A stretch of 39,453 nt of DNA from Candidatus Woesearchaeota archaeon (GCA_016211195.1 JACQSS010000066.1:1-39453), one strand, 5' to 3'. Shown: positions 8,664 to 17,994, numbered from the stretch's first letter. The notes: generated from the sequence alone by a model not told the origin. Made by a program: numbers and translations.

Positions 8664-10378
8664 AGATTCTCCCCAATGAAACGCAGGAGTCCATCAGCAC
8701 AATGCCTGCAGCCGCTAATGGCCTGCCCAAATGCACTCGTGAGCTCATTGACGAGCACACGGTCCTTATCATGCAATTCTTCATTGTAGGAATAATTCTT
8801 CAGAATTGTCCTGATATTGCTTGAGACAATGTTGTTTATAGGTCCCCTAAGCCGTTCAATCTGGGTATAATGCTGTTTTTTGTATTCGTCGAGCCGGACA
8901 ATGAAAATGCGCTCAAACGCTTCCTGGTCCTGAATCTGTTTCTGGGATTCAGTGTTCAGATAATGCGCAACTGCAGCGGACAATTCCTTATCCCGTTGGG
9001 ATAATTCTTCTCCTCGGCTTTGGCGCTCAAGGACAGATAAGTATTCAATGTATTTGTTCTGCCCCATGCGCTTGAATTCATCGCTTGTCGCACAGATTTT
9101 CTCTGCCACTGTTTTCCACAATTGGTCGAAGAATTCCTTTGTCACTTGTTGTGCAAGTTTTGAGTCAATGCTAAACTTGTCTGCAAGGTCCTTGTTTTTG
9201 TGCAGCTCAGACGAGAGGACGAATTCATAACTATCTCTGTACTGGTCAAACGAAATGCATGGCGCGTTTTTTCTGGTCGCATTCATGTACGCATTTGAAA
9301 AAATATCCAACGTCACCCTTGGCGATAACCCGGATTCACCCTCAGGCATGCGACTGTTGACGATGAGTTTCGCAAGATATTCGCGCAAGACAGCTTCATT
9401 GATACAGAGCACAGATTTATCATCCTTGAATTTACTATACTGCTGCATTTGCCGCGCACGCAGCTTTGTTATCTCTGCTTCCTCCTTGGCATCAAGGATG
9501 TAGCGGAAGCCGACAACAAATGCCCGGCCAAAAAGGGGCTCAAGAACATTATCCTTGAGCGCAAGGTCATATTCACCATAATTCGTTGCGCCGATAATGG
9601 CGATGTCTGCATGCAGCTTGGGGAATTTGGGATATGCGATGGCTTTACTTTGCGTTAGCATCAGGAGTGATGTCATCAACTGCCTGCGTGACTTGAGAAT
9701 CTCGTCCCAATCAAGAATCCCCCTATTAGCCCAGACGAATTTGCCAGCCCAGTCATATGCTTCCGGATTCGATTTTGACCCCTTCGCTTTCAGCACCATC
9801 GAGTAATCGACATCACCCAGGAATTCTGTGATATCTTCTCGCCGCTGGTCAACAGCAGTATGGTCAGCAATGCCGCTCCGCGGCCCATAATAAAATCGGG
9901 TGACCGGCATCTGCTCCCATCCCCCATATTGCTCGAGACTTTTTTCACAAACCGGGCAGGGGCCGGCTTCCTGATGCCAGACCAAGCCGTGCTTTCCCCG
10001 GTCTTCAGCACCAAGGACATCAAATGGGTGCTGGTGGAAGGGACAACCAGCTACTGCATAAGCCAGACCTTGATCAGTCTTGCAATAAGTAACCAATGAT
10101 TGTTTGAGGTCATTGCACAGTGTTGTTTTCCCGACGCCTTGCGGTCCGAGCAGGAGGAGAAGCCGCTCTGCAAGCGAGCCGAAGTTGGCACTGCCAAGAA
10201 AGTACTGGGAAACAAGTCCAACCTGCCTTTTGTTAGCCCGGAGATTAGGGAAAATCTCCAAAGGGGAGTAATGCTGGAACATATCGGCGATATATGAATG
10301 TGTCGTGCGTTTCAAGCGGGAATCATTGCGTGCCTTCTCAACATAATCCCCTAATGTTCTAATGTCTTGCGTCACCAT
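8660..10378 (-). CDS. prkA: PrkA-type serine protein kinase (AAA+ ATPase)
   Basis: Walker A GPQGVGKTT; CPFHQHPFDVLG; GDVDYSMVLKAKGSKSNPEAYDWAGKFVWANRGILDWDEILK. Confidence 0.9.
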   Translation of the reverse strand: MVTQDIRTLGDYVEKARNDSRLKRTTHSYIADMFQHYSPLEIFPNLRANKRQVGLVSQYFLGSANFGSLAERLLLLLGPQGVGKTTLCNDLKQSLVTYCKTDQGLAYAVAGCPFHQHPFDVLGAEDRGKHGLVWHQEAGPCPVCEKSLEQYGGWEQMPVTRFYYGPRSGIADHTAVDQRREDITEFLGDVDYSMVLKAKGSKSNPEAYDWAGKFVWANRGILDWDEILKSRRQLMTSLLMLTQSKAIAYPKFPKLHADIAIIGATNYGEYDLALKDNVLEPLFGRAFVVGFRYILDAKEEAEITKLRARQMQQYSKFKDDKSVLCINEAVLREYLAKLIVNSRMPEGESGLSPRVTLDIFSNAYMNATRKNAPCISFDQYRDSYEFVLSSELHKNKDLADKFSIDSKLAQQVTKEFFDQLWKTVAEKICATSDEFKRMGQNKYIEYLSVLERQSRGEELSQRDKELSAAVAHYLNTESQKQIQDQEAFERIFIVRLDEYKKQHYTQIERLRGPINNIVSSNIRTILKNYSYNEELHDKDRVLVNELTSAFGQAISGCRHCADGLLRFIGENL

Positions 10379-10449
10379 TTACCTCCTTTTTACCAGAAAA
10401 CAACTGTTATGCCCTTTTCTATCTAGGGAAAACTACTATATAAAGATTC

Positions 10450-11091
10450 CTACCGTCGGTGAGACAACCAGTGCTTGAAAAATTCAACAGCCGCAGGCAG
10501 AATAGATAGGGCAATAATCACAAGGATAACAAGGCTGAAGTTCTCCCGGACAATGGGCAGGTCACCAAATAGATAACCACCCCCAACAAACAGGAAGACC
10601 CATGCAATGCCACCCAGTACATTATAAGTAAGAAAGCGCGTATAATCCATCTTTCCAATACCAGCAATAAACGGAGCAAAGGTACGAATGATGGGAACAA
10701 AGCGTGCTAGGACAATGGTCTTTGACCCATAGGTTTCGTAAAAATGTTCTGTTTTGAGCAAGTGTTCCTTATTGATAAACCACCTTGTCTCATTGAAGAC
10801 ACGTGGACCAATGCGATAACCGGCTGTATAGTTGATGGTATCGCCCATGATGGCAGCAATGCCGAGCAGCACGATAAGTCCAAGAGGGTGTAACACACCT
10901 GTCGCAGCAAATGCACCAGCTGCAAAGAGCAAGCTGTCGCCGGGCAGGAAAGGGGTCACGATAAATCCCGTTTCTGCAAAGACGATGAGGAAGAGCAGTG
11001 CATAGGTCCATGGGCCATACTGAGCGATAATGGCTTGAAGGTGTGTATCAATGTGCAGGATATAATCAATAAACAACTGCAGGAATGACAT
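10450..11091 (-). CDS. DedA/SNARE-associated family membrane protein
   Basis: FAETGFIVTPFLPGDSLLFAAGAFA...GDTINYTAGYRIG...SKTIVLARFVPIIRTFAPFIAGIGKM; start trimmed to MSFLQLF. Confidence 0.88.
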   Translation of the reverse strand: MSFLQLFIDYILHIDTHLQAIIAQYGPWTYALLFLIVFAETGFIVTPFLPGDSLLFAAGAFAATGVLHPLGLIVLLGIAAIMGDTINYTAGYRIGPRVFNETRWFINKEHLLKTEHFYETYGSKTIVLARFVPIIRTFAPFIAGIGKMDYTRFLTYNVLGGIAWVFLFVGGGYLFGDLPIVRENFSLVILVIIALSILPAAVEFFKHWLSHRR

Positions 11092-11176
11092 CCCTCCGTG
11101 GGATTCTGTTCTGTTTATTAAGTTAACCGATACCTTTAAGAGACCGTTCTCCCTGATTTGTCGAAAGGTGATAGGT

Positions 11177-11401
11177 ATGCATAACTGCAACTTCAACAAA
11201 ACACATCTTCTTGCAAAGCTTCGTGGCATGGCGTGGCGTCTTGAACAATATCGCAAGGACGCACGGGTTGCGAAGCATAATGACTGCGAAAAGTTCTATA
11301 CTGAACTGGAACGGGATCTGCTGAAGCACGGCAAGAAACTTGAGCAGTTCATTGTCAAGCTCGCTAAGGAAGGCAAGTACGGCTTCTGCGAAAAATGCTG
11401 A
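11177..11401 (+). CDS. Small conserved-looking Cys-containing protein
   Basis: MHNCNFNKTHLLAKLRGMAWRLEQYRKDA...KYGFCEKC; charged helical protein with terminal CxxC; divergent promoter with dedA. Confidence 0.6.
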   Translation: MHNCNFNKTHLLAKLRGMAWRLEQYRKDARVAKHNDCEKFYTELERDLLKHGKKLEQFIVKLAKEGKYGFCEKC

Positions 11402-11427
11402 AGGGGTGCCAGCAGCACCATAACCCT

Positions 11428-12567
11428 ATGGAGGGACAGAAATCCAGTGATTATTTTCTGTTTGCATGTGTCTATTTCCTTGAGGGTATCCTTGGACTTT
11501 CCGGCATAGGCCTGCTCCTCTTCATGAAGGAAGAACTTGGGTTATCCATTGCCCAAGTCTCTGTTTACTCAGGCCTGCTCGCTCTCCCATGGGTGCTCAA
11601 ACCGGTGTATGGCCTGTTATCTGATTATTTCCCCCTCTTTGGTTGCCGACGCAAATCATATCTTGTGCTTGCCGTTGTGTTCTCCTCTGCAGGATGGATA
11701 ACCACATCGTGGGTCAGCACGTTGGTCGGCTTTCTCGCTGCCCAGCTGCTTGTTGATATCGGAATCGCATCACTTGATGTCGTCGCTGATGGCTTGGCTG
11801 TCCAGAAATCAACAGACAAGAACAGGGGATTTATCCAGGCCCTCTGCTGGGGTTCCCGGAGCCTCGGCGCTATCATCGCCGGGTATTCCGGAGGATATTT
11901 GCTGGGCTATCTTTCCTATCGTCACTTGTTCCAGCTCACGGCCATTTTTCCGTTGCTGCTCCTCCCTATCATTGCCCTTGTCACGGAGCCTAAACCAAAG
12001 CGCATCATCTTTTCTACTGCACCATATATTACAAGGAAAATATGGCTAGTCATCCTGTTCCTTTTCCTGTTTTTTGCGACGCCCTCTTTCGGCAGTCCAT
12101 TTTTCTTTTTCCTCAATGAGCAATTGGGCTTTTCACCAGTCCTCTTGGGTAGCTTGACAAGCCTCGCAAGTTTTGGCGGACTTGTTGGTGCAATGGCTTA
12201 TGCACGTTTTGGTGATAGATATCCTGTACGGCCAATGCTGACTCTGCTCGTTACAGGCAATCTTCTGCTCACGATGGTCTATTTGCTTGTCATCGGTCCT
12301 GCCAGCGCAAGCGTCATCTATCTCGTCAATGGGTTTGTCGGCTATGTGTCCCTAATTGCCTGCATGAGTCTTTTGGCGAAGAATTGCTCGCCCGGTGCTG
12401 AAGCGACAACATTTGCGCTGGCAACGAGCATTGTCAACTTTGCAGGAAATGTCGTCTCGCCTGTTTTGGGCGGGGCGCTATTGCCATTACTCGGTTTGCG
12501 TGCTTTGATTGTCTGCGCAGCGCTGTCGCATCTCCTTGCACTATGGTCTTTGAGGTATGTCAGATGA
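11428..12567 (+). CDS. MFS transporter of BT1/folate-biopterin transporter type
   Basis: ELGLSIAQVSVYSGLLALPWVLKPVYGLLSDYFPLFGCRRKSYLVL; ~12 hydrophobic segments. Confidence 0.7.
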   Translation: MEGQKSSDYFLFACVYFLEGILGLSGIGLLLFMKEELGLSIAQVSVYSGLLALPWVLKPVYGLLSDYFPLFGCRRKSYLVLAVVFSSAGWITTSWVSTLVGFLAAQLLVDIGIASLDVVADGLAVQKSTDKNRGFIQALCWGSRSLGAIIAGYSGGYLLGYLSYRHLFQLTAIFPLLLLPIIALVTEPKPKRIIFSTAPYITRKIWLVILFLFLFFATPSFGSPFFFFLNEQLGFSPVLLGSLTSLASFGGLVGAMAYARFGDRYPVRPMLTLLVTGNLLLTMVYLLVIGPASASVIYLVNGFVGYVSLIACMSLLAKNCSPGAEATTFALATSIVNFAGNVVSPVLGGALLPLLGLRALIVCAALSHLLALWSLRYVR

Positions 12568-12680
12568 AATGCCCGAAATGCGCCTCTGGCCATATTGATG
12601 CAGTCCCTGATGAGGGTGTCTTTATCTGTCTGTCATGTGGACATGAATGGCCGCAACGCCCAGTCAAACCACGTCGATGA
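12564..12680 (+). CDS. 38-aa zinc-ribbon microprotein
   Basis: ATG overlaps transporter stop (ATGA); MKCPKCASGHIDAVPDEGVFICLSCGHEWPQRPVKPRR, CxxC-x(15)-CxxC. Confidence 0.65.
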   Translation: MKCPKCASGHIDAVPDEGVFICLSCGHEWPQRPVKPRR

Positions 12681-12743
12681 CTGGCGCATAAACAGAACTG
12701 CAGCAGGGTTATTTTTAAATATAAACACATCTTGGAATGGAGA

Positions 12744-12893
12744 ATGGTTCATACTGCAACAGATCATGCCCGCCACTGTCCACGATGCAAGTCCTGTGCA
12801 GTTGATATTCTGATTGATGAAGACGGGCAGCTCATCTGCTTTGATTGCGGGTATGAAGGACCTGAGGTGACGATTGATGGTGACGGTCGCTAG
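12744..12893 (+). CDS. 49-aa zinc-ribbon microprotein
   Basis: MVHTATDHARHCPRCKSCAVDILIDEDGQLICFDCGYEGPEVTIDGDGR; TATA-like tttttaaatataaa upstream. Confidence 0.6.
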   Translation: MVHTATDHARHCPRCKSCAVDILIDEDGQLICFDCGYEGPEVTIDGDGR

Positions 12894-13272
12894 TTATATT
12901 GTCGGGCTTTTGTTGACAGCCAGTGGCATCCTGAAGATGACTGACCTTAAGGGGTTCCGCAGGATTGTTGCATTTTATGGTATTCTGCCGAGATGGCTTT
13001 TGACGCCGGCGGCCTATGCGCTGCCGTTTGTTGAAACTGGTACAGGTCTAGCGCTTCTAGTCATGCCGCAGAAATTCTATCCGAGCCTCGTTGCAGAAAT
13101 CATCCTGTTGAATGCAGTCGCCTTCCTGGTCGTTGGCTTGGTGAAAAAGAAGAAAATGGACAACTGCGGCTGCTTTGGCACGTCTTTTAAGATTCCATTA
13201 TCCTGGTGGGAAGTTGCAGAAGACCTTTTGTGGATCTCCATAAACACATATATCCTTGTGTCTGTCTGGTGA
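12877..13272 (+). CDS. MauE/DoxX-like membrane protein
   Basis: FVETGTGLALLV, KMDNCGCFGTSFKIPLSWWEVAEDLLW (CxCFG motif typical of MauE-like proteins). Confidence 0.7.
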   Translation: MVTVASYIVGLLLTASGILKMTDLKGFRRIVAFYGILPRWLLTPAAYALPFVETGTGLALLVMPQKFYPSLVAEIILLNAVAFLVVGLVKKKKMDNCGCFGTSFKIPLSWWEVAEDLLWISINTYILVSVW

Positions 13273-13275
13273 AAT

Positions 13276-13743
13276 CTACTTGTAAGGATTGCTTCCCGAC
13301 GTGAATGACGAGAAGAAAGTTTTAAGGGTAGCCACAGGAAGTGAATGTCCCTGATATTTCTGCTGTATCTTTGCCCACGCTTCCTTGCCAGCATCATACT
13401 CCAGCAGGACTTTTACGTAGGTGCTGCGGATAGAGTGCGCTAACTCTTCCTTGTTGATTTCGTACTGCGCAATCTTGTCCAGCAGGGTTTCTTTTTCAGG
13501 CCGGCTGGTCTGTTCGAGGACTGTTGTTATTTTCTCTACATCGCCTGTGCCCACTAGTTTACACAGCGACAGCCAGCAGTCATGTTCCTGCTTAATGCGG
13601 GAGAATGTTGCCTGTGCCGACCACAATTCCTGTGCAGTGTCCTTTGCATCGAGGGTAGCTTCTCCGAGCCGATAGACTGCACCTGCTACCCCGACAACAA
13701 AAAGTGCTTTCTCAATCTTATCTCTAAGTCCCATAAGGGGCAT
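13276..13743 (-). CDS. Hypothetical protein
   Basis: 155-aa ORF with N-terminal hydrophobic segment, divergent from DUF763 gene. Confidence 0.5.
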   Translation of the reverse strand: MPLMGLRDKIEKALFVVGVAGAVYRLGEATLDAKDTAQELWSAQATFSRIKQEHDCWLSLCKLVGTGDVEKITTVLEQTSRPEKETLLDKIAQYEINKEELAHSIRSTYVKVLLEYDAGKEAWAKIQQKYQGHSLPVATLKTFFSSFTSGSNPYK

Positions 13744-13781
13744 GAAACAGTCACTCTTTTTAATAGTTTATGGGCTTCGGG

Positions 13782-13984
13782 CTTCATCCAAAATGAGGGT
13801 AACAGTTTCTGGTCAAAGTCAATTCTGGCCTGCGAAGGAGCTGACAACGGGAATTCATTGGCGAGCAGAGCGAAGCCAACCACCGAGGACGCATCCGACT
13901 GTGCTTATGGAAAGGTCAGCCTACAACTAAGCAATGCGACTTTGAAAGCTGCTACCCCAAGCGAATGCGAGTTTTGGGATGAAG
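13782..13984. repeat. Inverted-repeat-bounded intergenic element (CTTCATCCAAAA ... TTTTGGGATGAAG)
   Basis: Left arm 13782-13793 and right arm 13972-13984 complementary with one bulged G; left arm identical to the arm at 24411. Confidence 0.45.
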
Positions 13985-14029
13985 CGTTATGGGCACATTT
14001 ATATCATCACAGGCATTACCTGCTTCTGG

Positions 14030-15025
14030 ATGAATTCCTTACGGGACATGGTCGCTGTGGCAAGTGCACTAGTCATGGAACTTGATCCAGCACAGATTCT
14101 CGATGCCTTTGCAGACCCACCCTTTGTTTCTGTGTTTGCTGCAGTGCTGGGGCTCGATTGGACGACATCAGGGCATACGGCAATAACTCTTGACGTGCTC
14201 AAGAAGGCGATGCCCCAAGGAGTCTTTCTTACTGGCGGAAAAGTGAGTGCAGCAAAGGCAACAGAAGCAGAACTGCAGAAAAAAGCAAAGGTGCTTAGTG
14301 TGTCGCACGAAACGTTAGTGGCAGCCCTTCAGGCAGCTGCAAAGGTAGATGTGTGCGCAATTCAGGAAGGCAAGGGGCAGCTCGCTGCCCAATATATTGC
14401 CTTTGACAAGGCTTCCTACGTGATTATCAACCAGAAACTCTTTATCCATGATGCACGCCGTTATCACTGGAAACCGCGCACGTTCGATAAGCCCATTTTC
14501 TGCACTGACGTGCCACATCGTGGCATTATCGGCGGTGCACAACCAGAAGTGATTGATGTGACATCCCCACAGTCCGCTGAGACGCGCCGGATTATCACTG
14601 AACTTGCACAGCAACCCGTCAGCAAGCTAAACAGTCAGCTTGCTCGCATCAAGGCAGGACAACGGTCATTGCGCATCGCACCAGTGCCATTTCCACGGCT
14701 CCCGCTTCCCAAGCGTTTTTTTCCCGACTACCTTGTCACGGCAAAAGAACGGAAACCGCGGACATTCGATGACCTGCTTGCATCGCGCGGCATTGGTCCA
14801 GCGACAATCCGCGGACTGGCGGCAATCGCCACGAAACTACATGGTGCAGCACCATCGTTTATTGACCCATACACCCACGACTGGAGCTGCACGCTGCAGA
14901 GGGGTAAGTCACTGGCAACTTATGGATATATGTTCCTCGACGCAGTAAACCGCAGCAGGCTACCCAAGCGACAACGTTTTGAGATAGCTGAACGGTTGAC
15001 TGCAATGCTCGCCGCGTCTCCGTAA
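14030..15025 (+). CDS. DUF763 family protein
   Basis: GLDWTTSGHTAITLDVLKKAM...LTGGKVSAAKAT; FDDLLASRGIGPATIRGLAAIATKLHGAAPSFIDP; TATA TTTATATC at 13998 supports leaderless start at 14030 rather than ORF start 13979. Confidence 0.7.
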   Translation: MNSLRDMVAVASALVMELDPAQILDAFADPPFVSVFAAVLGLDWTTSGHTAITLDVLKKAMPQGVFLTGGKVSAAKATEAELQKKAKVLSVSHETLVAALQAAAKVDVCAIQEGKGQLAAQYIAFDKASYVIINQKLFIHDARRYHWKPRTFDKPIFCTDVPHRGIIGGAQPEVIDVTSPQSAETRRIITELAQQPVSKLNSQLARIKAGQRSLRIAPVPFPRLPLPKRFFPDYLVTAKERKPRTFDDLLASRGIGPATIRGLAAIATKLHGAAPSFIDPYTHDWSCTLQRGKSLATYGYMFLDAVNRSRLPKRQRFEIAERLTAMLAASP

Positions 15026-15058
15026 CCTTTATAATTAGGACTTGCTGCCTCAGCATGA

Positions 15059-15601
15059 ATGGATACACACGACCCGAAGCTCGAACGTGAGCACCATGAG
15101 AAAATGCTGGCGGAAGCAGCTGAAAAGCGGTTGCGTGAGCAACGGAATAAAGTCATCCGTTCGTGGGCAATTTTTCTCCTCCTGATTGGTGGATTTGGCT
15201 ATTGGTCCTATTCCTACTATGCTAATGCCCCAACCTTTCGGGGCGGCGACGTTCATTGGCATACGCAGCTCGAGATGGAAGTCTGCGGGACGAAAATAGA
15301 CCTCCCGCGGATTGGAGAGGGAGCACATCATCGCGGGTTGCCTCTTCTCCACACGCACGATGACAATGTGATGCACGTCGAAGGGTATGTCTCCAATCCT
15401 GCTGATGTCACCCTTGGCCGTTTCATGCATGCTGTCGGCGTCACGTTCTCGGACAAAGAATTCTTTGACAAGAAAAATGGGGACCTGTGCAATGGACAAC
15501 CGGGCATGGTCAAGATGTGGGTCAATCACGAGCCAAGTACTATTTATAAAGACTATTCAGCCAAAGACGGAGATATTGTGACCATCAAGTTCGAACCGTA
15601 A
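15059..15601 (+). CDS. Membrane-anchored His-rich extracytoplasmic protein
   Basis: One TM segment (WAIFLLLIGGFGYWSY) followed by DVHWHTQLEMEVCG...HHRGLPLLHTHDDNVMHVEG...TLGRFMHAVG. Confidence 0.65.
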   Translation: MDTHDPKLEREHHEKMLAEAAEKRLREQRNKVIRSWAIFLLLIGGFGYWSYSYYANAPTFRGGDVHWHTQLEMEVCGTKIDLPRIGEGAHHRGLPLLHTHDDNVMHVEGYVSNPADVTLGRFMHAVGVTFSDKEFFDKKNGDLCNGQPGMVKMWVNHEPSTIYKDYSAKDGDIVTIKFEP

Positions 15602-16154
15602 GCTGTTTCTGCCAATTCTCGTGGAGTTGCTGCAAAAGAGCTTGCTGCACAGGAAGATAGCAATTGTACCCTGTGCAGTGACGGAAGCCACGATACTGGT
15701 CATCAATGTCCTTTTCCTCCTCAAGCAGGTCATAGCCAGCGAAGTCGTGCAGAGGCGTCACTCGTGTACGATACCCTGAGGTTATCTGATAGAAGGGACC
15801 ACGGGGAAAATCCATAAATAGATTATCAAAGCATTGTGGAGAAGCCCGTCTCGTCACGCACTTTTTTGTTGCATCATACGCTTCACTATAATTGAACGCA
15901 AGGCCAACACAATTCTTTACGGGTTTGCCCAACAAGAGAGAAGGGTTCATCACAAACATCGGTCTCTGTACCAGACAATAAAACGGTAGTAAAGAAAGAC
16001 TGGCAAATGACACTAACGAACCAGCCAAGTATGCCAATCCTGCTCTCCATTCAGGCTTAATGGATGTCTTTATCCCCAGAGGATCAAGTATCTCGGAGCA
16101 AATGTCCTGTTCTTCTTTCTCCAGCTCCGCAATTTTTCTCTCTAATTCTATCAT
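15585..16154 (-). CDS. Hypothetical protein with N-terminal coiled coil and TM segment
   Basis: 189-aa ORF, start overlaps stop of A-type carrier gene. Confidence 0.5.
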   Translation of the reverse strand: MIELERKIAELEKEEQDICSEILDPLGIKTSIKPEWRAGLAYLAGSLVSFASLSLLPFYCLVQRPMFVMNPSLLLGKPVKNCVGLAFNYSEAYDATKKCVTRRASPQCFDNLFMDFPRGPFYQITSGYRTRVTPLHDFAGYDLLEEEKDIDDQYRGFRHCTGYNCYLPVQQALLQQLHENWQKQLTVRT

Positions 16155-16702
16155 CCGAAGCTTTTTCCGCAGCCGCAGCTATGGCTTGCATTTGGATTGG
16201 TTATCTTAAAGCCAGTCCCATGCAGCCCATCGAGGAAATCAACAGTGGCACCCGCAAGCATGCTCATGCTTTCCGGGTCAACAAAGACGGTGATGTCCTT
16301 CTGCTTGACGATCACATCATCCTGCTGTGGTTTCTCTTCAAAGTCAAAAGCATACTGATAACCGGAACATCCGCCCGGGACAACCTGGATGCGTAATCCG
16401 ACAGCGCCCTGCTCACTGATAAGCTGCTTCAGTTTTTCGGCTGCCTTGTCCGTCAGCACGAGCGTCGCATCATGCGATTTCCCAAAGTGGACATTAGGCT
16501 TTTCAGCTTTCACAGCATTGAGCTTCTCGATGACTGCGTCGACTTCTTCACTGGACATACCATGGCCCATGAGACCCTCTTCCAAGGTCTCAAACACGGA
16601 TGCCCCACAGCCGACACAGTGAATGCCAACATCCTGCAATGTCCCGACCACTTCCGGGTGTTGTTCAACCACTTCTCCAATAGTCATTGTTCGTGTAATC
16701 AT
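16151..16702 (-). CDS. DUF1858-like domain fused to A-type Fe-S carrier (IscA/SufA/HesB)
   Basis: N-term MTIGEVVEQHPEVVGTLQDVGIHCVGCGAS; C-term LTDKAAEKLKQLI...VPGGCSGYQYAFDF...SHSCGCGKSF. Confidence 0.85.
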   Translation of the reverse strand: MITRTMTIGEVVEQHPEVVGTLQDVGIHCVGCGASVFETLEEGLMGHGMSSEEVDAVIEKLNAVKAEKPNVHFGKSHDATLVLTDKAAEKLKQLISEQGAVGLRIQVVPGGCSGYQYAFDFEEKPQQDDVIVKQKDITVFVDPESMSMLAGATVDFLDGLHGTGFKITNPNASHSCGCGKSFG

Positions 16703-16706
16703 AGTC

Positions 16707-17303
16707 TTACCTCCGTTCTTGTAACTTGTTGGATTGGATAACAGCGTTCACAGCTTTCCAGTCGATTGCTGCCATGAATGCTTCTGTATACTTCTTGCGC
16801 GCAGTTGCATAATCCACAAAATAGGCGTGCTCATAGACATCCAGTATGAGTAATGGCACTGCACCCCAGATTCCACCTTGGTTATGGGTGTCACAGACGT
16901 AATTATGCAACTTACCATCATACAAATCAAAAGCGAGCACGACCCAGCCGCGTGCGCAGAGGCCGAGTGCTTTGAATTCCTCTGTCCATTTCTCAAAAGA
17001 CCCAAAGTCTGCTTCAATCCATTTGAGAATAGGACCATTAGGCTTGCCATCCCCACCCATGATATCGAAATAGCCTTCATGGAGCTTGACGCCATTGACA
17101 GCGAACGTCTCTTCTACTTTCAATTCTCGTAGGTCACTATAGGTGCCATTTGCGGTGGCAAGGTCTGCCTTACTGAGCTTCTCGCGGATTTCATTGACTT
17201 TTTTGACATAGCCCGCATAGAGGACATCATGGTGCTCGGACAATTGTTTCTCAGACAACCCAGCCAATGACTTATACTTTAATGGTTTTATTTCGTATGC
17301 CAT
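16707..17303 (-). CDS. Fe/Mn superoxide dismutase
   Basis: EHHDVLYAGYV, NGVKLHEGYFDIM, GWVVLAFD, LILDVYEHAYFVDYATARKKYTEAF. Confidence 0.9.
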   Translation of the reverse strand: MAYEIKPLKYKSLAGLSEKQLSEHHDVLYAGYVKKVNEIREKLSKADLATANGTYSDLRELKVEETFAVNGVKLHEGYFDIMGGDGKPNGPILKWIEADFGSFEKWTEEFKALGLCARGWVVLAFDLYDGKLHNYVCDTHNQGGIWGAVPLLILDVYEHAYFVDYATARKKYTEAFMAAIDWKAVNAVIQSNKLQERR

Positions 17304-17315
17304 ACTCTCACCTTC

Positions 17316-17606
17316 CTAGATTAATCCTAATTGCATCTTGAGATCTGCGCTGGGCTCCCACGCTGGCTCGAACGTCAAATGAACAGCAACATTCGTCACG
17401 CCTTGCAGCATCCGCACGTTCTGTTCCACTTCTGCCAGCAGCTGCGGCCCATACGGACACATCGGCGACGTGAGCGTCATGGTGATGCTCACATCCCCTT
17501 CAGTGATGTCAATACCATACACCAGCCCCAGCGTCCACACATCCATTAAGATTTCTGGGTCGAGCACCTTCTTGAGCGTTTCGATGACTGTTTCTTTGTT
17601 AATCAT
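17316..17606 (-). CDS. DUF59/MIP18 (SufT-like) protein
   Basis: VLDPEILMDVWTLGLVYGIDI...VSITMTLTSPMCPYGPQL...FEPAWEPS. Confidence 0.88.
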   Translation of the reverse strand: MINKETVIETLKKVLDPEILMDVWTLGLVYGIDITEGDVSITMTLTSPMCPYGPQLLAEVEQNVRMLQGVTNVAVHLTFEPAWEPSADLKMQLGLI

Positions 17607-17994
17607 TGTACTCACCACTACCCAGATAGCCATACGCAGCAAGCTTGAACACCTTGAAGCCCAGCAAGGCACATTTCAGCCTCATGGGAGACAATTCAAT
17701 ACCCAATAACTCAAGAACATCATCCTTTTGCAGGCGCGCCGCTTCATCCAACGGTTTCCCAATGACGAAATCGGTCAGCAATGATGTGGCTGCCTGAGAG
17801 ATTGCACATCCTTTCCCGTTGAAACGGATGTCTGCGATTCTCCCATCTTTTATCTCCATCTGTATCCCTATCTCATCACCGCAGGATGTATTGACATCAT
17901 GGGCATGAGCATTGGCTACCGGGAGCGCACCGTAGTGATGCGGATGACGGTAGTGGTCCATGATCGTTTCTGCGTACATTGCTTCTGCGTTCAT
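17599..17994 (-). CDS. sufU: SufU/IscU-type Fe-S scaffold
   Basis: YAETIMDHYRHPHHYG, TSCGDEIGIQM, FNGKGCAISQAATSLLTDFVIGK. Confidence 0.9.
   Translation of the reverse strand: MNAEAMYAETIMDHYRHPHHYGALPVANAHAHDVNTSCGDEIGIQMEIKDGRIADIRFNGKGCAISQAATSLLTDFVIGKPLDEAARLQKDDVLELLGIELSPMRLKCALLGFKVFKLAAYGYLGSGEYND

Noticed and set aside
13979-14029. Upstream 17 codons of the DUF763 ORF
   Set aside because: TATA-like TTTATATC at 13998 lies inside; a leaderless start at 14030 fits better, though an upstream start cannot be excluded
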